A stretch of DNA of 32,379 nt from Akkermansiaceae bacterium (lineage in GTDB: Bacteria > Verrucomicrobiota > Verrucomicrobiia > Verrucomicrobiales > Akkermansiaceae): the NCBI GenBank assembly GCA_903827375.1, contig CAIKHZ010000109.1, forward strand, positions 1-32,379, read 5' to 3'. A model generated the notes under the pieces. The model ran no database searches, was not told the origin of the DNA, and worked only from the letters and a program-made list of their open reading frames with translations. Position numbers and translations under genes: made by a program. This document shows positions 17,673 through 25,484 of the stretch, one piece after another (positions within the stretch are counted from its first letter, which is position 1; every line of letters begins with the position of its first letter).

Positions 17673-20600
17673 TCAATTCAGGAAAATAAATTCTTTCACA
17701 TTCATCAAGACGTGACACAGGTCCGCCCAAAGTCTCGGATCAGTATCAGCCTGCTGCGGCTTGAGATGATACGCAAGTGCCTGCTGATGCAAGAAATCCA
17801 TCGCTGCGAGTCCTTCATTGGCTAGCGGCGGGCGACTGAAGATTGTCTCATACATCAGGGCGATGCGCTCCTCGGGCGTAAGTTGCTTGTTAGCCAAGAG
17901 CCGGTTGGCCCAGGCGCTGGCCTCGCTGAGGACGAAAGGATCGTTCATGAGGACGAGCGATTGGGCTGGCACATTGGAGGCTGTGCGACGGCCAATGGTG
18001 GTGTATGGCACGGGGAAATCAAAGGCCCGCATCATCGGGGGAAGAAAATTGCGCCGCACCTCCTGATAGATGCTGCGCCGCCCTGCTCCATCGAGAGGGC
18101 CGCATTGGCCGGGGCGGCCGCGGCCTTCCATGAATGCGGTCAGAAACACCGGCACCGGAGGTCCAAACATGGCAGGATTCATTTGGCCTGAGACAGCCAG
18201 AATGGCATCGCGAATGGCCTCGCCCTCAAGCCTCCGCAAAGGCATCCGATGCAACAGCAGATCCTGTGGATCCTTTTCCTCAGCACCGGGGTCCGCAGGG
18301 TTGCTAGACATGCGATAGGTTTGCGAAGTCATCAGGAGGCGGATCAGCTTCTTGTTCGACCAGCCCCCCTTGGTGCGGTACCAATCGGCTAACCAGTCCA
18401 GCAACTCAGGATGGGTCGGTGCCTGCCCGAGAGCACCGAAGTCATCCGGCGTGGCGACAATGCCGCGGCCAAAGAGGTGTTGCCAGATGCGGTTGACCAT
18501 GACGCGGGAGAGGAAGGGATTGGATGGATCTGTCATGCACTTGGACAATTCAAGGCGACCGCTGCCGCTGGTGAAGCGGTTGTTTTCCGAGCCGCCCAAG
18601 GCCTCCAGAAAGCGGCGGGGCACGACCTCGCCCAAGGATTTATGGCTGCCACGGATAAAGACATTCTCGTCCACCGGGCTGCCATCGATCATTGCTAGAA
18701 CCCTCTGTTGCTCGGGCAAAGCTTCCTCGAGTTTGTGGAATCGCGCCAACGCCTCCACCAGTTGCCGACTTGATGGCTCCTCGGATGGAGTGAAATCTAA
18801 CAAATTCTTGCGCAGCATCCAGTTGAGCCACTCGATTTGTGATGCGGAAACCTTTGAGCCGTCTTTAGCACACCACGCTTCAACGGCCTTAACGGTGGTG
18901 GCCTGATATAGCATGGCCAACTCGGCTGCCGATCCGATCCGGGCCAACTCGCCACCTTCCATCAGCGCAGGCCGGATGGCGTCCACCGGTGCCTGCGGCT
19001 GGTCGGAGAAAACCGCCCGGCTAACCACCACGTAGGCACGAGAGTCATACTTGTGATCCGGCGTTTCGGTTGGATCCGGGGTGGGCAGATCGTTGAATTC
19101 CAGATAGGCCCGATGGCCTTTCCAAGTATTGAGATCAAGGGTTATCCAGCTGAGTTCCTCTTTGTCGAGCATTCGCCGCAAGGAGTCGTAGATCGGGGCG
19201 ACGATCATGGTGAAGTTATCGATTCGAACATTGAGGCGGGAATGCTGGCCTGCTAGCAAAATGTGCAGATAGCGCTTGTGGATCGTGAATGTGGGGGAGC
19301 GCAAAACGCCTTCCAGACGGCGGGAGATGGCAGCGCTACTGGCCGAGGGTTCACGCAGGAGGGTCGTAACGGGCTGTTTCATATCACCGACGGCGAAGTC
19401 ACCGACGGGAGCGGGAGCGGTTCCGAACGCGGCATCTTCGACTGACCAACCGGCGAAATCAGGACCGTCAAAAGCGGCAAATATCTCGTCGCTGGGTCTC
19501 GGGGCCGCCGGATGAGAAGCATTCAAGGCTGCCAGCACGGCAGGCAGGCGGTCGCGGAACTGCGGCTCTTTGGATTGAGGGTCGGCGGCAAGTGCAGACC
19601 AGGCGAAGAGAGGATTTGCGGGTGCTTGCGCTGGCTTCTCCAGCAAGACCTTCGTCCATGAGTTGAGCCGCGCAGCGTCCAAATGCCGTTCTGTAGCCAC
19701 TGCATCGGCCGGAGTGCCGATGGGATCGGTGGGGGGGCCTTTTGCCACTCCGGCGGCCGTCTGCAGGTATTCCGCCACACCAGCCGCCTGTTGCTGCCAG
19801 GCCTGCCCGATGAGCGGACGCAATTCCTTTTTGAGGCTGGCAAGGGCGGCCACCTGGGGCTGCAATTTCTGACGCGGATAGGTGGAACCTTGAGTGTAGC
19901 GAGAACTTCCCATCACCCCAAAAAGCGAGTAATAATCTTTGCTGGAGATGGCATCGAACTTGTGATCGTGGCAACGCGCACACGCCACAGTCAGCCCCAA
20001 AAAGGTCTTGCTGGTCACATCAATCTGATTGTCCACCACCACCGACTCCTCGGCGCGGACATCGACAGGTGAGTGCACCCGCTGCCCCATCCAATAAAAG
20101 CCGGTGCCAATGATCGACTCGTTGAATCCTTCGGCGGGATCGAGGCGGGGCTTTGGCAGCAGATCGCCGGCAATCTGTTCGGTGACGAATTGGTCATAGG
20201 GTAAATCGGCATTGAATGCCCGGATCACATAGTCGCGATAGCGCCAAGCATTGAAATTAGCAAAGTCAAACTCGTGCCCTAGGGTCTCCGCATAGCGAAC
20301 CAGATCCAACCAATGGCGGGCCCAACGCTCGCCGAATTGGGGCGAGGCCAACAAGCGGTCGAGCACATCCTCATAGGCATTGGGCGAGGAATCCTTGAGA
20401 AATGCCTCAACTTCAGCAGGCGAAGGCGGCAGCCCTATCAAATCAAAATAGGCGCGGCGGATCAAGGTACGGCGGTCCGCAGCAGTCGCGGGTTTCAGGC
20501 CTGCCTCATCCAGCTTGGCCAGAATAAATCGGTCAGGCTCGGTGGCGGGCCAGCGGTCATCATGGACGACAGGGAGGGCTTGAGGGCGGATCGGTTGCCA

Positions 20601-21092
20601 GGCCCAGTGGGCTTCGCGGCGTTTCGTGAGGTCGAAGGCGGAGAGCTTGCCTGCCACGGCACCAACGGTGCTGTTGGGCCAAGGTGCCCCCATGTTCACC
20701 CAGGCCGTTAGATCGGCGATCTCGGAGTCCGCCAGCTTTTTCTTGGGCGGCATCTGCAGGTCAATGTTGGCGTGGCCCACTGCCTCGATCAACAAGCTCT
20801 TGGCGGCATCACCCGGCACGATGGCGGCCCGGGTATCGCCACCCTTCAACAGGCCATCCCGCGAATCCATCTGTAGCCCGCCTTTGATCTTATCGCCGGT
20901 GCTGCTGTGACATTTGTAGCAGCGCTCGACGAGCAGCGGGCGGATCTTTCTCTCAAACAATTCCACCCCTTCTGGAGCCAACGCCAGGTCTCCGGCGATC
21001 GAACAAATGCTCGGAAGCCACAGCCATACGGCCAGCAGCAAGTGGATCTGCCACAGCCACCCCGAGGATCGATGAGTGCCTTGCTTGGTCAT
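17673..21092 (-). CDS. PSCyt1-DUF1549-DUF1553 planctomycete cytochrome c protein
   Basis: The preferred start is ATG 21092 (MTKQGTHRSSGWLWQ), because the hydrophobic export segment follows directly; ATG 21146 is an alternative. The 1139-residue protein has a PSCyt1 domain (about 40-130) with haem motif CYKCH at 58-62 and the typical PPKKKLADSEIADLTAWV. DUF1549/PSCyt2 follows (about 175-385), including VACARCHDHKFDAI near residue 370, a second CxxCH. A middle region (about 560-700) contains a lectin- or LamG-like stretch. DUF1553/PSD1 (about 845-1100) carries NPFLSRVMVNRIWQHLFGRG. The protein is exported and probably binds c-type haem. Suggested roles for such proteins include polysaccharide breakdown, but no reaction has been proven to my knowledge. 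The downstream DUF1501 partner is in the same operon. Confidence 0.94.
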   Translation of the reverse strand: MTKQGTHRSSGWLWQIHLLLAVWLWLPSICSIAGDLALAPEGVELFERKIRPLLVERCYKCHSSTGDKIKGGLQMDSRDGLLKGGDTRAAIVPGDAAKSLLIEAVGHANIDLQMPPKKKLADSEIADLTAWVNMGAPWPNSTVGAVAGKLSAFDLTKRREAHWAWQPIRPQALPVVHDDRWPATEPDRFILAKLDEAGLKPATAADRRTLIRRAYFDLIGLPPSPAEVEAFLKDSSPNAYEDVLDRLLASPQFGERWARHWLDLVRYAETLGHEFDFANFNAWRYRDYVIRAFNADLPYDQFVTEQIAGDLLPKPRLDPAEGFNESIIGTGFYWMGQRVHSPVDVRAEESVVVDNQIDVTSKTFLGLTVACARCHDHKFDAISSKDYYSLFGVMGSSRYTQGSTYPRQKLQPQVAALASLKKELRPLIGQAWQQQAAGVAEYLQTAAGVAKGPPTDPIGTPADAVATERHLDAARLNSWTKVLLEKPAQAPANPLFAWSALAADPQSKEPQFRDRLPAVLAALNASHPAAPRPSDEIFAAFDGPDFAGWSVEDAAFGTAPAPVGDFAVGDMKQPVTTLLREPSASSAAISRRLEGVLRSPTFTIHKRYLHILLAGQHSRLNVRIDNFTMIVAPIYDSLRRMLDKEELSWITLDLNTWKGHRAYLEFNDLPTPDPTETPDHKYDSRAYVVVSRAVFSDQPQAPVDAIRPALMEGGELARIGSAAELAMLYQATTVKAVEAWCAKDGSKVSASQIEWLNWMLRKNLLDFTPSEEPSSRQLVEALARFHKLEEALPEQQRVLAMIDGSPVDENVFIRGSHKSLGEVVPRRFLEALGGSENNRFTSGSGRLELSKCMTDPSNPFLSRVMVNRIWQHLFGRGIVATPDDFGALGQAPTHPELLDWLADWYRTKGGWSNKKLIRLLMTSQTYRMSSNPADPGAEEKDPQDLLLHRMPLRRLEGEAIRDAILAVSGQMNPAMFGPPVPVFLTAFMEGRGRPGQCGPLDGAGRRSIYQEVRRNFLPPMMRAFDFPVPYTTIGRRTASNVPAQSLVLMNDPFVLSEASAWANRLLANKQLTPEERIALMYETIFSRPPLANEGLAAMDFLHQQALAYHLKPQQADTDPRLWADLCHVLMNVKEFIFLN

Positions 21093-21169
21093 GTCAGTTT
21101 TTTGGGGATCCTCAGGCCAGAGGCAATCAACCATACGGCATCCCATCCACTATTTTTCCATTCAAAAGT

Positions 21170-21187
21170 AAAAAAACTTCTTTTTTT
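21170..21187. promoter_or_regulatory. A7/T7 palindrome upstream of cytochrome/DUF1501 operon
   Basis: Seven A, CTTC, then seven T form a perfect inverted repeat about 78 bases before the ATG of the cytochrome gene on the minus strand. The surrounding sequence is much more A+T-rich than the rest of the window. It may be part of the promoter or an operator; this is inference. Confidence 0.3.
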
Positions 21188-21297
21188 CCAAGGATCACCC
21201 ATCACGCCTCCGTAAGTGTCGGCTGTATGAGGCGGCCGTGCTAACCTCGGATAAATTTTGGCGGCGCACAAGTCGCAGGTGAGCCAAACCTCAGAGG

Positions 21298-21326
21298 CCT
21301 CTTGATAGAGGCGGTCTGTGACCGCC
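21298..21326. repeat. Two adjacent small hairpins
   Basis: CCTCT/AGAGG (21298-21302 with 21307-21311) and GGCGGTC/GACCGCC (21310-21316 with 21320-21326) are perfect inverted repeats with loops of four and three bases. They overlap by two bases, so the two stems could be alternative structures. No T-run follows. Confidence 0.4.
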
Positions 21327-21365
21327 GATGAGCTTGAGTTGCCCCTTGTCGAAGCGGCACGTTCA

Positions 21366-21444
21366 TTCAGAACTCAGTGTTCGACCTCAAAAGCACCACG
21401 GGGTCGAGCAAGCTCAAATGTTACCGTGCGAGGACTGACCCCAT
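21366..21444 (+). repeat. Dispersed repeat, copy B
   Basis: This matches the reverse complement of 9-86 over 78 bases with about five mismatches. Its first 28 bases (21366-21393) are identical to 32301-32328. Key words along it are CAGTGTTCGACCTCAAAAG, then GAGCAAG twelve bases later, then GAGGACTGACCCC at the end. It is non-coding. Confidence 0.85.
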
Positions 21445-21665
21445 TGAAGCTTTATTTGCGCCTCATGCCGCATTTTTCTGCCACGGACGACGATTTTGGG
21501 TTTGCCCTACCCTTGGCCACCGGCGTTCCCACAGCCTATCTGTGACCTCACTAGCAGCCTGCTAGGATTGAATTTTCCCGAGAAGTTTTCCACACCGATC
21601 CCGCTGATTGCTGATTTTTTGAAGTGAGCTTGAAAGTGCGCCCTGCCCCAATCAAGCGCACATCA

Positions 21666-21693
21666 TCAATCATCAATCGTCAATCATCAATCA
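21666..21693. repeat. Heptamer tandem repeat TCAATCA
   Basis: Four copies in a row of TCAATCA (the second reads TCAATCG), preceded by a partial copy. It lies 27 bases from the 3' end of the PDZ gene. Confidence 0.75.
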
Positions 21694-21719
21694 GCCTGGC
21701 ACGTCTCCCGTTCAGGAAC

Positions 21720-22634
21720 TCAATGCCCCGGGGGCTGACCGAACCCCTTGAGCAAACCACCGATGGCACCGGCGGATTTGAGGATTTCAGCCAGATCAAT
21801 TTCCGTTTGGCGACCATCTGGCCCGATCAAAAAGATCTTGCTGGCGAGCATGGCCGCAGGATCGGATTTCCCGAGATCCAATCCCTTCAGCAACTCACCC
21901 ATATTGCCGTTGGATTTCATCAGATCGCCCAAATTGATTTCGTGGCGGCTGCCGTCCGGGGCCACTATGGCAATTTTTCCACCGAGCAAGGCGGCGGGAT
22001 CCAGCTTGGCCGGATCGAGTTTGCCGAGGCCCGCCCCATTGAGCATATTGGCCACTGCATTGGCATCAATGCCCGAGTGAGCCAAGGCGTCGGCGGCCTG
22101 GCGAACGGCATCACTGCCTAACAATGCGCCCAATTCAGCGAGAGGCGCACCACCGGCCGGTTGGCGATGGCTACCGGGCTTGGCGTGGGCTGCGGATGAC
22201 GCGGCAAGTGTGACTTGAGCATGGGTGAGCACGCCGTGGTGCAGGTAAGCCAGGTCCACTTGGTCTCCCGCCGTGGCACTTTGGGCAAGCACCTGCAATT
22301 GCGCGGGATGCACCAATAATTGGTCGTTCCACTGCAGCAAAATGTCCAGTTTACTGATCTGGGCCAGGGCTGCAGGACCACCCGACACGAGCCCACGAAC
22401 GATCAGGCCGGCCCCCGGCTTGATGAGCGGAAGCTGATAGCGAAGTTCCTCGCTGATGCGTTCGACCTCGACCCCGAGCATCCCGGGTGACTTGCTCTCA
22501 GCACCTGCCGCCGACTGCGGACTGCCACTTTGCGGCCCGGTTGGCATGGCGGGCTGCTGCTGGGCCATCGCCGACCATGTGGCGAGCATTGAAAGGGACA
22601 ACAAGGCGGTGAGGCGACGGGTGGCTGATTTCAT
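21720..22634 (-). CDS. Exported PDZ-domain protein with C-terminal tandem repeat
   Basis: The start is ATG 22634 (MKSATRRLTALLSLSMLAT), directly before a signal peptide ending near SAMA; an upstream ATG at 22688 would put 18 extra residues before it. The protein has 304 residues. A Gln/Pro/Ser-rich linker is followed by a PDZ-like domain (about 52-143; GMLGVEVERIS, GLIVRGLVSGGPAALAQI, LDILLQWND). The C-terminal third has two copies of a module of about 43 residues (about 211-255 and 257-299), sharing the pattern DPAA-L--KI---PDG---EI-L---L-KS-G--G-LLKG. I do not recognise the repeat. With no protease domain, it is more likely an adaptor or scaffold in the envelope than a HtrA-type enzyme. It is downstream of the GYF-RDD gene on the same strand, with a 157-base gap. 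Confidence 0.78.
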   Translation of the reverse strand: MKSATRRLTALLSLSMLATWSAMAQQQPAMPTGPQSGSPQSAAGAESKSPGMLGVEVERISEELRYQLPLIKPGAGLIVRGLVSGGPAALAQISKLDILLQWNDQLLVHPAQLQVLAQSATAGDQVDLAYLHHGVLTHAQVTLAASSAAHAKPGSHRQPAGGAPLAELGALLGSDAVRQAADALAHSGIDANAVANMLNGAGLGKLDPAKLDPAALLGGKIAIVAPDGSRHEINLGDLMKSNGNMGELLKGLDLGKSDPAAMLASKIFLIGPDGRQTEIDLAEILKSAGAIGGLLKGFGQPPGH

Positions 22635-22791
22635 AGATTGGAGGGGTTGCTGATGTAAATCGGTGGGGGATGATGGCAGCGAGCCCACTGGCTGCGCAGT
22701 CCATGTCCTGACAAAAGCGAAGCTGCACCCGTGCTTTGTTGAGGAATCTCATCCCGCACCCCACCGGCTAGGCACACCCAGTTTTCTGAGA
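22635..22791. other. 157-base gap between GYF-RDD and PDZ genes
   Basis: I see no gene and no clear terminator. The gap is long enough for a separate promoter for the PDZ gene, but no distinct boxes stand out. Confidence 0.3.
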
Positions 22792-23640
22792 CTAACGCGG
22801 AGGCAGGTGCCAGGGCTGGTCTTTTTCCAATTTCTCCTTCAGGAAGGGGAACTTCTCTGCCGCATATTTGTAGATGGATGGGCCGATGACGGCCATCTGC
22901 AATTGCAGGGCGGCGAAGAACACACAGGCCATGATCGTCACGCGCCAGGCGACCAGTGGCTGGGCCAGCACCCGATGTCCGCCGGCCTTATCCCACAGGG
23001 CGCTGCCTAGCCGTTTGGCCGTGAAATAACTCAGCGTCTGACAAAATAAAGCGAGCAAGCCCCAGCCAAAACCAATCCCTCCAAATAAAACCCGGAACGA
23101 ACGCAGAGTGGCAGCTGCCAGATTGAGAGGCGTGCCATTGGTATTGGCCACATGCAGTCCTAACAACCACTTGCCCGGCGTGGTGCCGAAGTGATGGATG
23201 AGGATGGACTCCAAGATAAACCATGGCACGAGTTGTACGACCATGATCCAGAGGTTGCTGAACACGGCATCAATATTGCGGCCGGTGACCCACATGCACA
23301 GCCACCAAACGGCGATATAGACCTGGATATCGAACGAGCGAGCCCAGAACCGCCGCCCCAGTGCCAGGGAGGAGGGCAGCGGAGGTGGCGAGGCTTTCAC
23401 CGCATCTAAGATCTCCGATTCCTCGTCACCGGGGGTGTGCTCGGCGTTCAGGTCGATGAATTGGAGACCGTCGCAGTCGTCCTTGAAGATACCCATCTCG
23501 GACAGCGGTCGCCATGTGTCCAATCCCTCGTGCCACCCATGGGTATCGCAGGCCAGTTCGCCGGACAGGATTCTACGACGGGCCTCGTAGTCATGGATGG
23601 GGCCGACTTTTTCGCCGTTGCGGATGATCCAAATGTCCAT
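22792..23640 (-). CDS. GYF_2-RDD family membrane protein
   Basis: The 282-residue protein opens with a GYF_2/DUF4339-type domain (about 1-50: IWIIRNGEKVGPIHDYEARR, then W--GLDTWRPLSEM). A linker ending PPPLPS precedes an RDD domain (about 95-250), with FWARSFDIQVYIAVWW, then FGTTPGKWLLGLHV and LRSFRVLFGGIGFGWGLLALFC. Four to five hydrophobic helices are expected, so it is an inner-membrane protein. RDD proteins are often linked to transport, but this one has no specific known role. Its ATG lies three bases after the stop of the LolC/E-like permease (TGAATCATG), so the two are translationally coupled and probably act in the same process. Confidence 0.88.
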   Translation of the reverse strand: MDIWIIRNGEKVGPIHDYEARRRILSGELACDTHGWHEGLDTWRPLSEMGIFKDDCDGLQFIDLNAEHTPGDEESEILDAVKASPPPLPSSLALGRRFWARSFDIQVYIAVWWLCMWVTGRNIDAVFSNLWIMVVQLVPWFILESILIHHFGTTPGKWLLGLHVANTNGTPLNLAAATLRSFRVLFGGIGFGWGLLALFCQTLSYFTAKRLGSALWDKAGGHRVLAQPLVAWRVTIMACVFFAALQLQMAVIGPSIYKYAAEKFPFLKEKLEKDQPWHLPPR

Positions 23641-23643
23641 GAT

Positions 23644-25260
23644 TCAGAGGTTGCGGAGGGATTTGGCGGCATCAGAACGAGCTGCAAAGAATGCCGGCAC
23701 CAAAGCCGCCAGCGAACACAGAATAAAGGCCATCACCGCGATGACCGCTTGCTCTAGCGGATTGTTATATGCAGGAAGCTGGGTAAAGCCAGTGAACGAG
23801 GCTGAAAAGGGATCGAAACCCAGGGCCCGGAACGCCAGCTGGATTTCCCCGCGAAACAAAATAACAACCCGGCCGAGCGCCACACCCAGAACCGCGCCCA
23901 GCACGCCGAGAATCATCCCCTGATAGAGGAAGACCCGCACGATTTGCCCAGGGGCGGCACCCAGCGCCTTCATCACACCGATTTCGCGGCGTTTTTGGAT
24001 GGTGACGGTGAACATGACGGCCATCATTGAGAAGGCCGAAACCAACACAATGAATGAAAGTGCGAAGTACATCATGACCCGCTGCTGGTTGATCAGCGTG
24101 GAGAACGCTTGGTATTGCTCGCCCCAGGTGAGCAGCGACCAATCCGGGCCAAGCGTCACACGTGCGGCGGCGGCCACGGGTTCGGCCCGATACGGGTCGT
24201 CGAGGCGCAGCGCTATCCCCTGCACCCCGTCCTCCAGGCCGGCCAGGCTTTGGGCCAGCTGCAACGGCATGAACAAATCGGGCGTGACGGCCATTTGCGA
24301 CGCTTGATAGACGCCGCTGACTTCGGCCTCTTTGGGCAGCACGATGGATTTTAGCCCCTTGAGGATGTCGCCGTCCATTTTTTCAGCGTCGCTCGTATTG
24401 AGGCGCTCAATGGATTCCTCGATGCCAGCTTTGGCATCGGCACTGAAATGATAGGACGGGTTATTGAGGGCTGGATCCATGGCCAGAAGGATCTCGTTGA
24501 GCAATTCCTGCTCGGGCTTGCGAATGTTATCCGAAAATATCCGGTACAACGGCCCATAGATCTCACCCTCCAACACCTTGGGCGGTACCGAAAATCCGTC
24601 CTTCTCCGGGTGCCACGCCCCCGCCAGCGTGATGGTGGCCTTTTTCCAGATCCCGGCATAGGCGTCGCGCACCGGTGGGTTTTCCGTCGCCTTGTAAGCT
24701 CGCATGACCTCCTCAAAATTGCGTGTCGAGTAGAGGCGCAATTTGTCGCCAACACTGAGGCCAAATTGCTCAGCCAGAAGCGAGGAGACGATCACCCGGT
24801 CGTCAATCCCCAAATCGGCGCTGGATGAGGGATACTTTGCAAGGTCCAGCATTTTCGTCAGACCAGCCACCTGCGCCGGATCCGTGGTATCGATGCCATG
24901 AAAAAGCACAGGACGCTGACGCGACCCGACGTCCACGATCACATTGTCCGCGATGTACGGGGCGGCCGCCTGCACGTGGGGCAGTGCCTTGGCCATGGCC
25001 GCCGCCTTGCGCCAATCGCCCATCGGGCTCCCCTCGCCCATGCCGCCGGGTTGGAAGCGCAGCAAAATGTGCGGAGTAAACCCCAGCAAGCGGCCCTTCA
25101 CATCGCGCTCCAATCCAGCATAGACCGCCATCACGACGACAAGAACGAGCACGCCCAGCATCACCCCGATCAGCGAGATGAGGGTAAAAGACGACAGCAT
25201 GGCGCGGCGGGGATTGAGATACCGCCTGGCGAGAAGAAAGCTGAAAGAACGACGTTTGAT
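23644..25260 (-). CDS. LolC/E-type ABC transporter permease, start uncertain
   Basis: The protein resembles the LolC/LolE permeases that release lipoproteins from the inner membrane. It has an N-terminal helix (ISLIGVMLGVLVLVVVMAVY), a long periplasmic MacB-like domain, and three C-terminal FtsX helices with the cytoplasmic signature KRREIGVMKALGAAPGQIVR. The first ordinary start is ATG 25200, which gives 518 residues. The frame stays open upstream, and codons from 25258-25260 encode IKRRSFSFLLARRYLNPRRA, the conserved cytoplasmic N-terminus of this family. No ATG, GTG or TTG exists before the in-frame stop at 25297. ATC 25260 has GGGAG a few bases before it and is a candidate non-standard start; CTG 25284 is another. 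No LolD-type ATPase is in the window. It is coupled to the GYF-RDD gene. Confidence 0.87.
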   Translation of the reverse strand: MKRRSFSFLLARRYLNPRRAMLSSFTLISLIGVMLGVLVLVVVMAVYAGLERDVKGRLLGFTPHILLRFQPGGMGEGSPMGDWRKAAAMAKALPHVQAAAPYIADNVIVDVGSRQRPVLFHGIDTTDPAQVAGLTKMLDLAKYPSSSADLGIDDRVIVSSLLAEQFGLSVGDKLRLYSTRNFEEVMRAYKATENPPVRDAYAGIWKKATITLAGAWHPEKDGFSVPPKVLEGEIYGPLYRIFSDNIRKPEQELLNEILLAMDPALNNPSYHFSADAKAGIEESIERLNTSDAEKMDGDILKGLKSIVLPKEAEVSGVYQASQMAVTPDLFMPLQLAQSLAGLEDGVQGIALRLDDPYRAEPVAAAARVTLGPDWSLLTWGEQYQAFSTLINQQRVMMYFALSFIVLVSAFSMMAVMFTVTIQKRREIGVMKALGAAPGQIVRVFLYQGMILGVLGAVLGVALGRVVILFRGEIQLAFRALGFDPFSASFTGFTQLPAYNNPLEQAVIAVMAFILCSLAALVPAFFAARSDAAKSLRNL

Positions 25261-25484
25261 GCGTCTCCCTATCCCCTGACGCAGCCCTGGGCAAGCTCAA
25301 CCCGGCTCAAACGTGAAAATTGCCGAGTTGCCCGTCAATCCAGCCGGTTCCGGAAAACTTGACCCAACCCCAGCAACTTTGGCTTTTCAGGGGCTCCAAG
25401 ATCCTTCGGATTTGGTATCGGCGGGGGTTTGCAATTGCCTTGTGGCATCGTTCGTGTCGTTGATGTGTCCGCCTGTTTTCCGCC
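25261..25484. promoter_or_regulatory. Divergent permease/uvrD intergenic region
   Basis: The region must contain promoters for both divergent genes. It carries the element at 25352-25396 (TTGACC, then GCTTTTCAGGGGCTC). I see no gene; open frames here are shadows or artefacts. Confidence 0.4.
25352..25396 (+). promoter_or_regulatory. Shared upstream element (copy before uvrD)
   Basis: By hand alignment this 45-base stretch matches 28732-28776 without gaps. The best-conserved parts are GGAaAACTTGACC-AAC and, at the same spacing, GGC-TTTCA-GG-CTC. TTGACC could be a -35 box, but no good -10 is visible 17 bases on. It ends 88 bases before the uvrD ATG. Confidence 0.4.

Larger units (their letters stand above)
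21093..21719. other. Repeat-rich intergenic region
   Basis: About 630 bases with no convincing gene. In order it holds an A7/T7 palindrome (21170-21187), two adjacent small hairpins (21298-21326), dispersed repeat copy B (21366-21444), about 200 bases in which I see nothing recognisable, and a heptamer tandem repeat (21666-21693). The promoter of the PSCyt1/DUF1549/DUF1553 operon must be in its left part, and the 3' end of the PDZ gene borders its right part. Confidence 0.6.

Noticed and set aside
1-21444. The inverted repeat pair as the ends of a 21-kb transposon
   Set aside because: No transposase, integrase or target duplication is visible, the enclosed genes are ordinary chromosomal types such as recN, and a third copy lies outside.
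21318-22121. Plus-strand frames in the repeat-rich gap and opposite the PDZ gene
   Set aside because: Those before 21624 are short and overlap the dispersed repeat; the 165-codon frame (21624-22121) is antisense to the PDZ gene. None has a recognisable domain.
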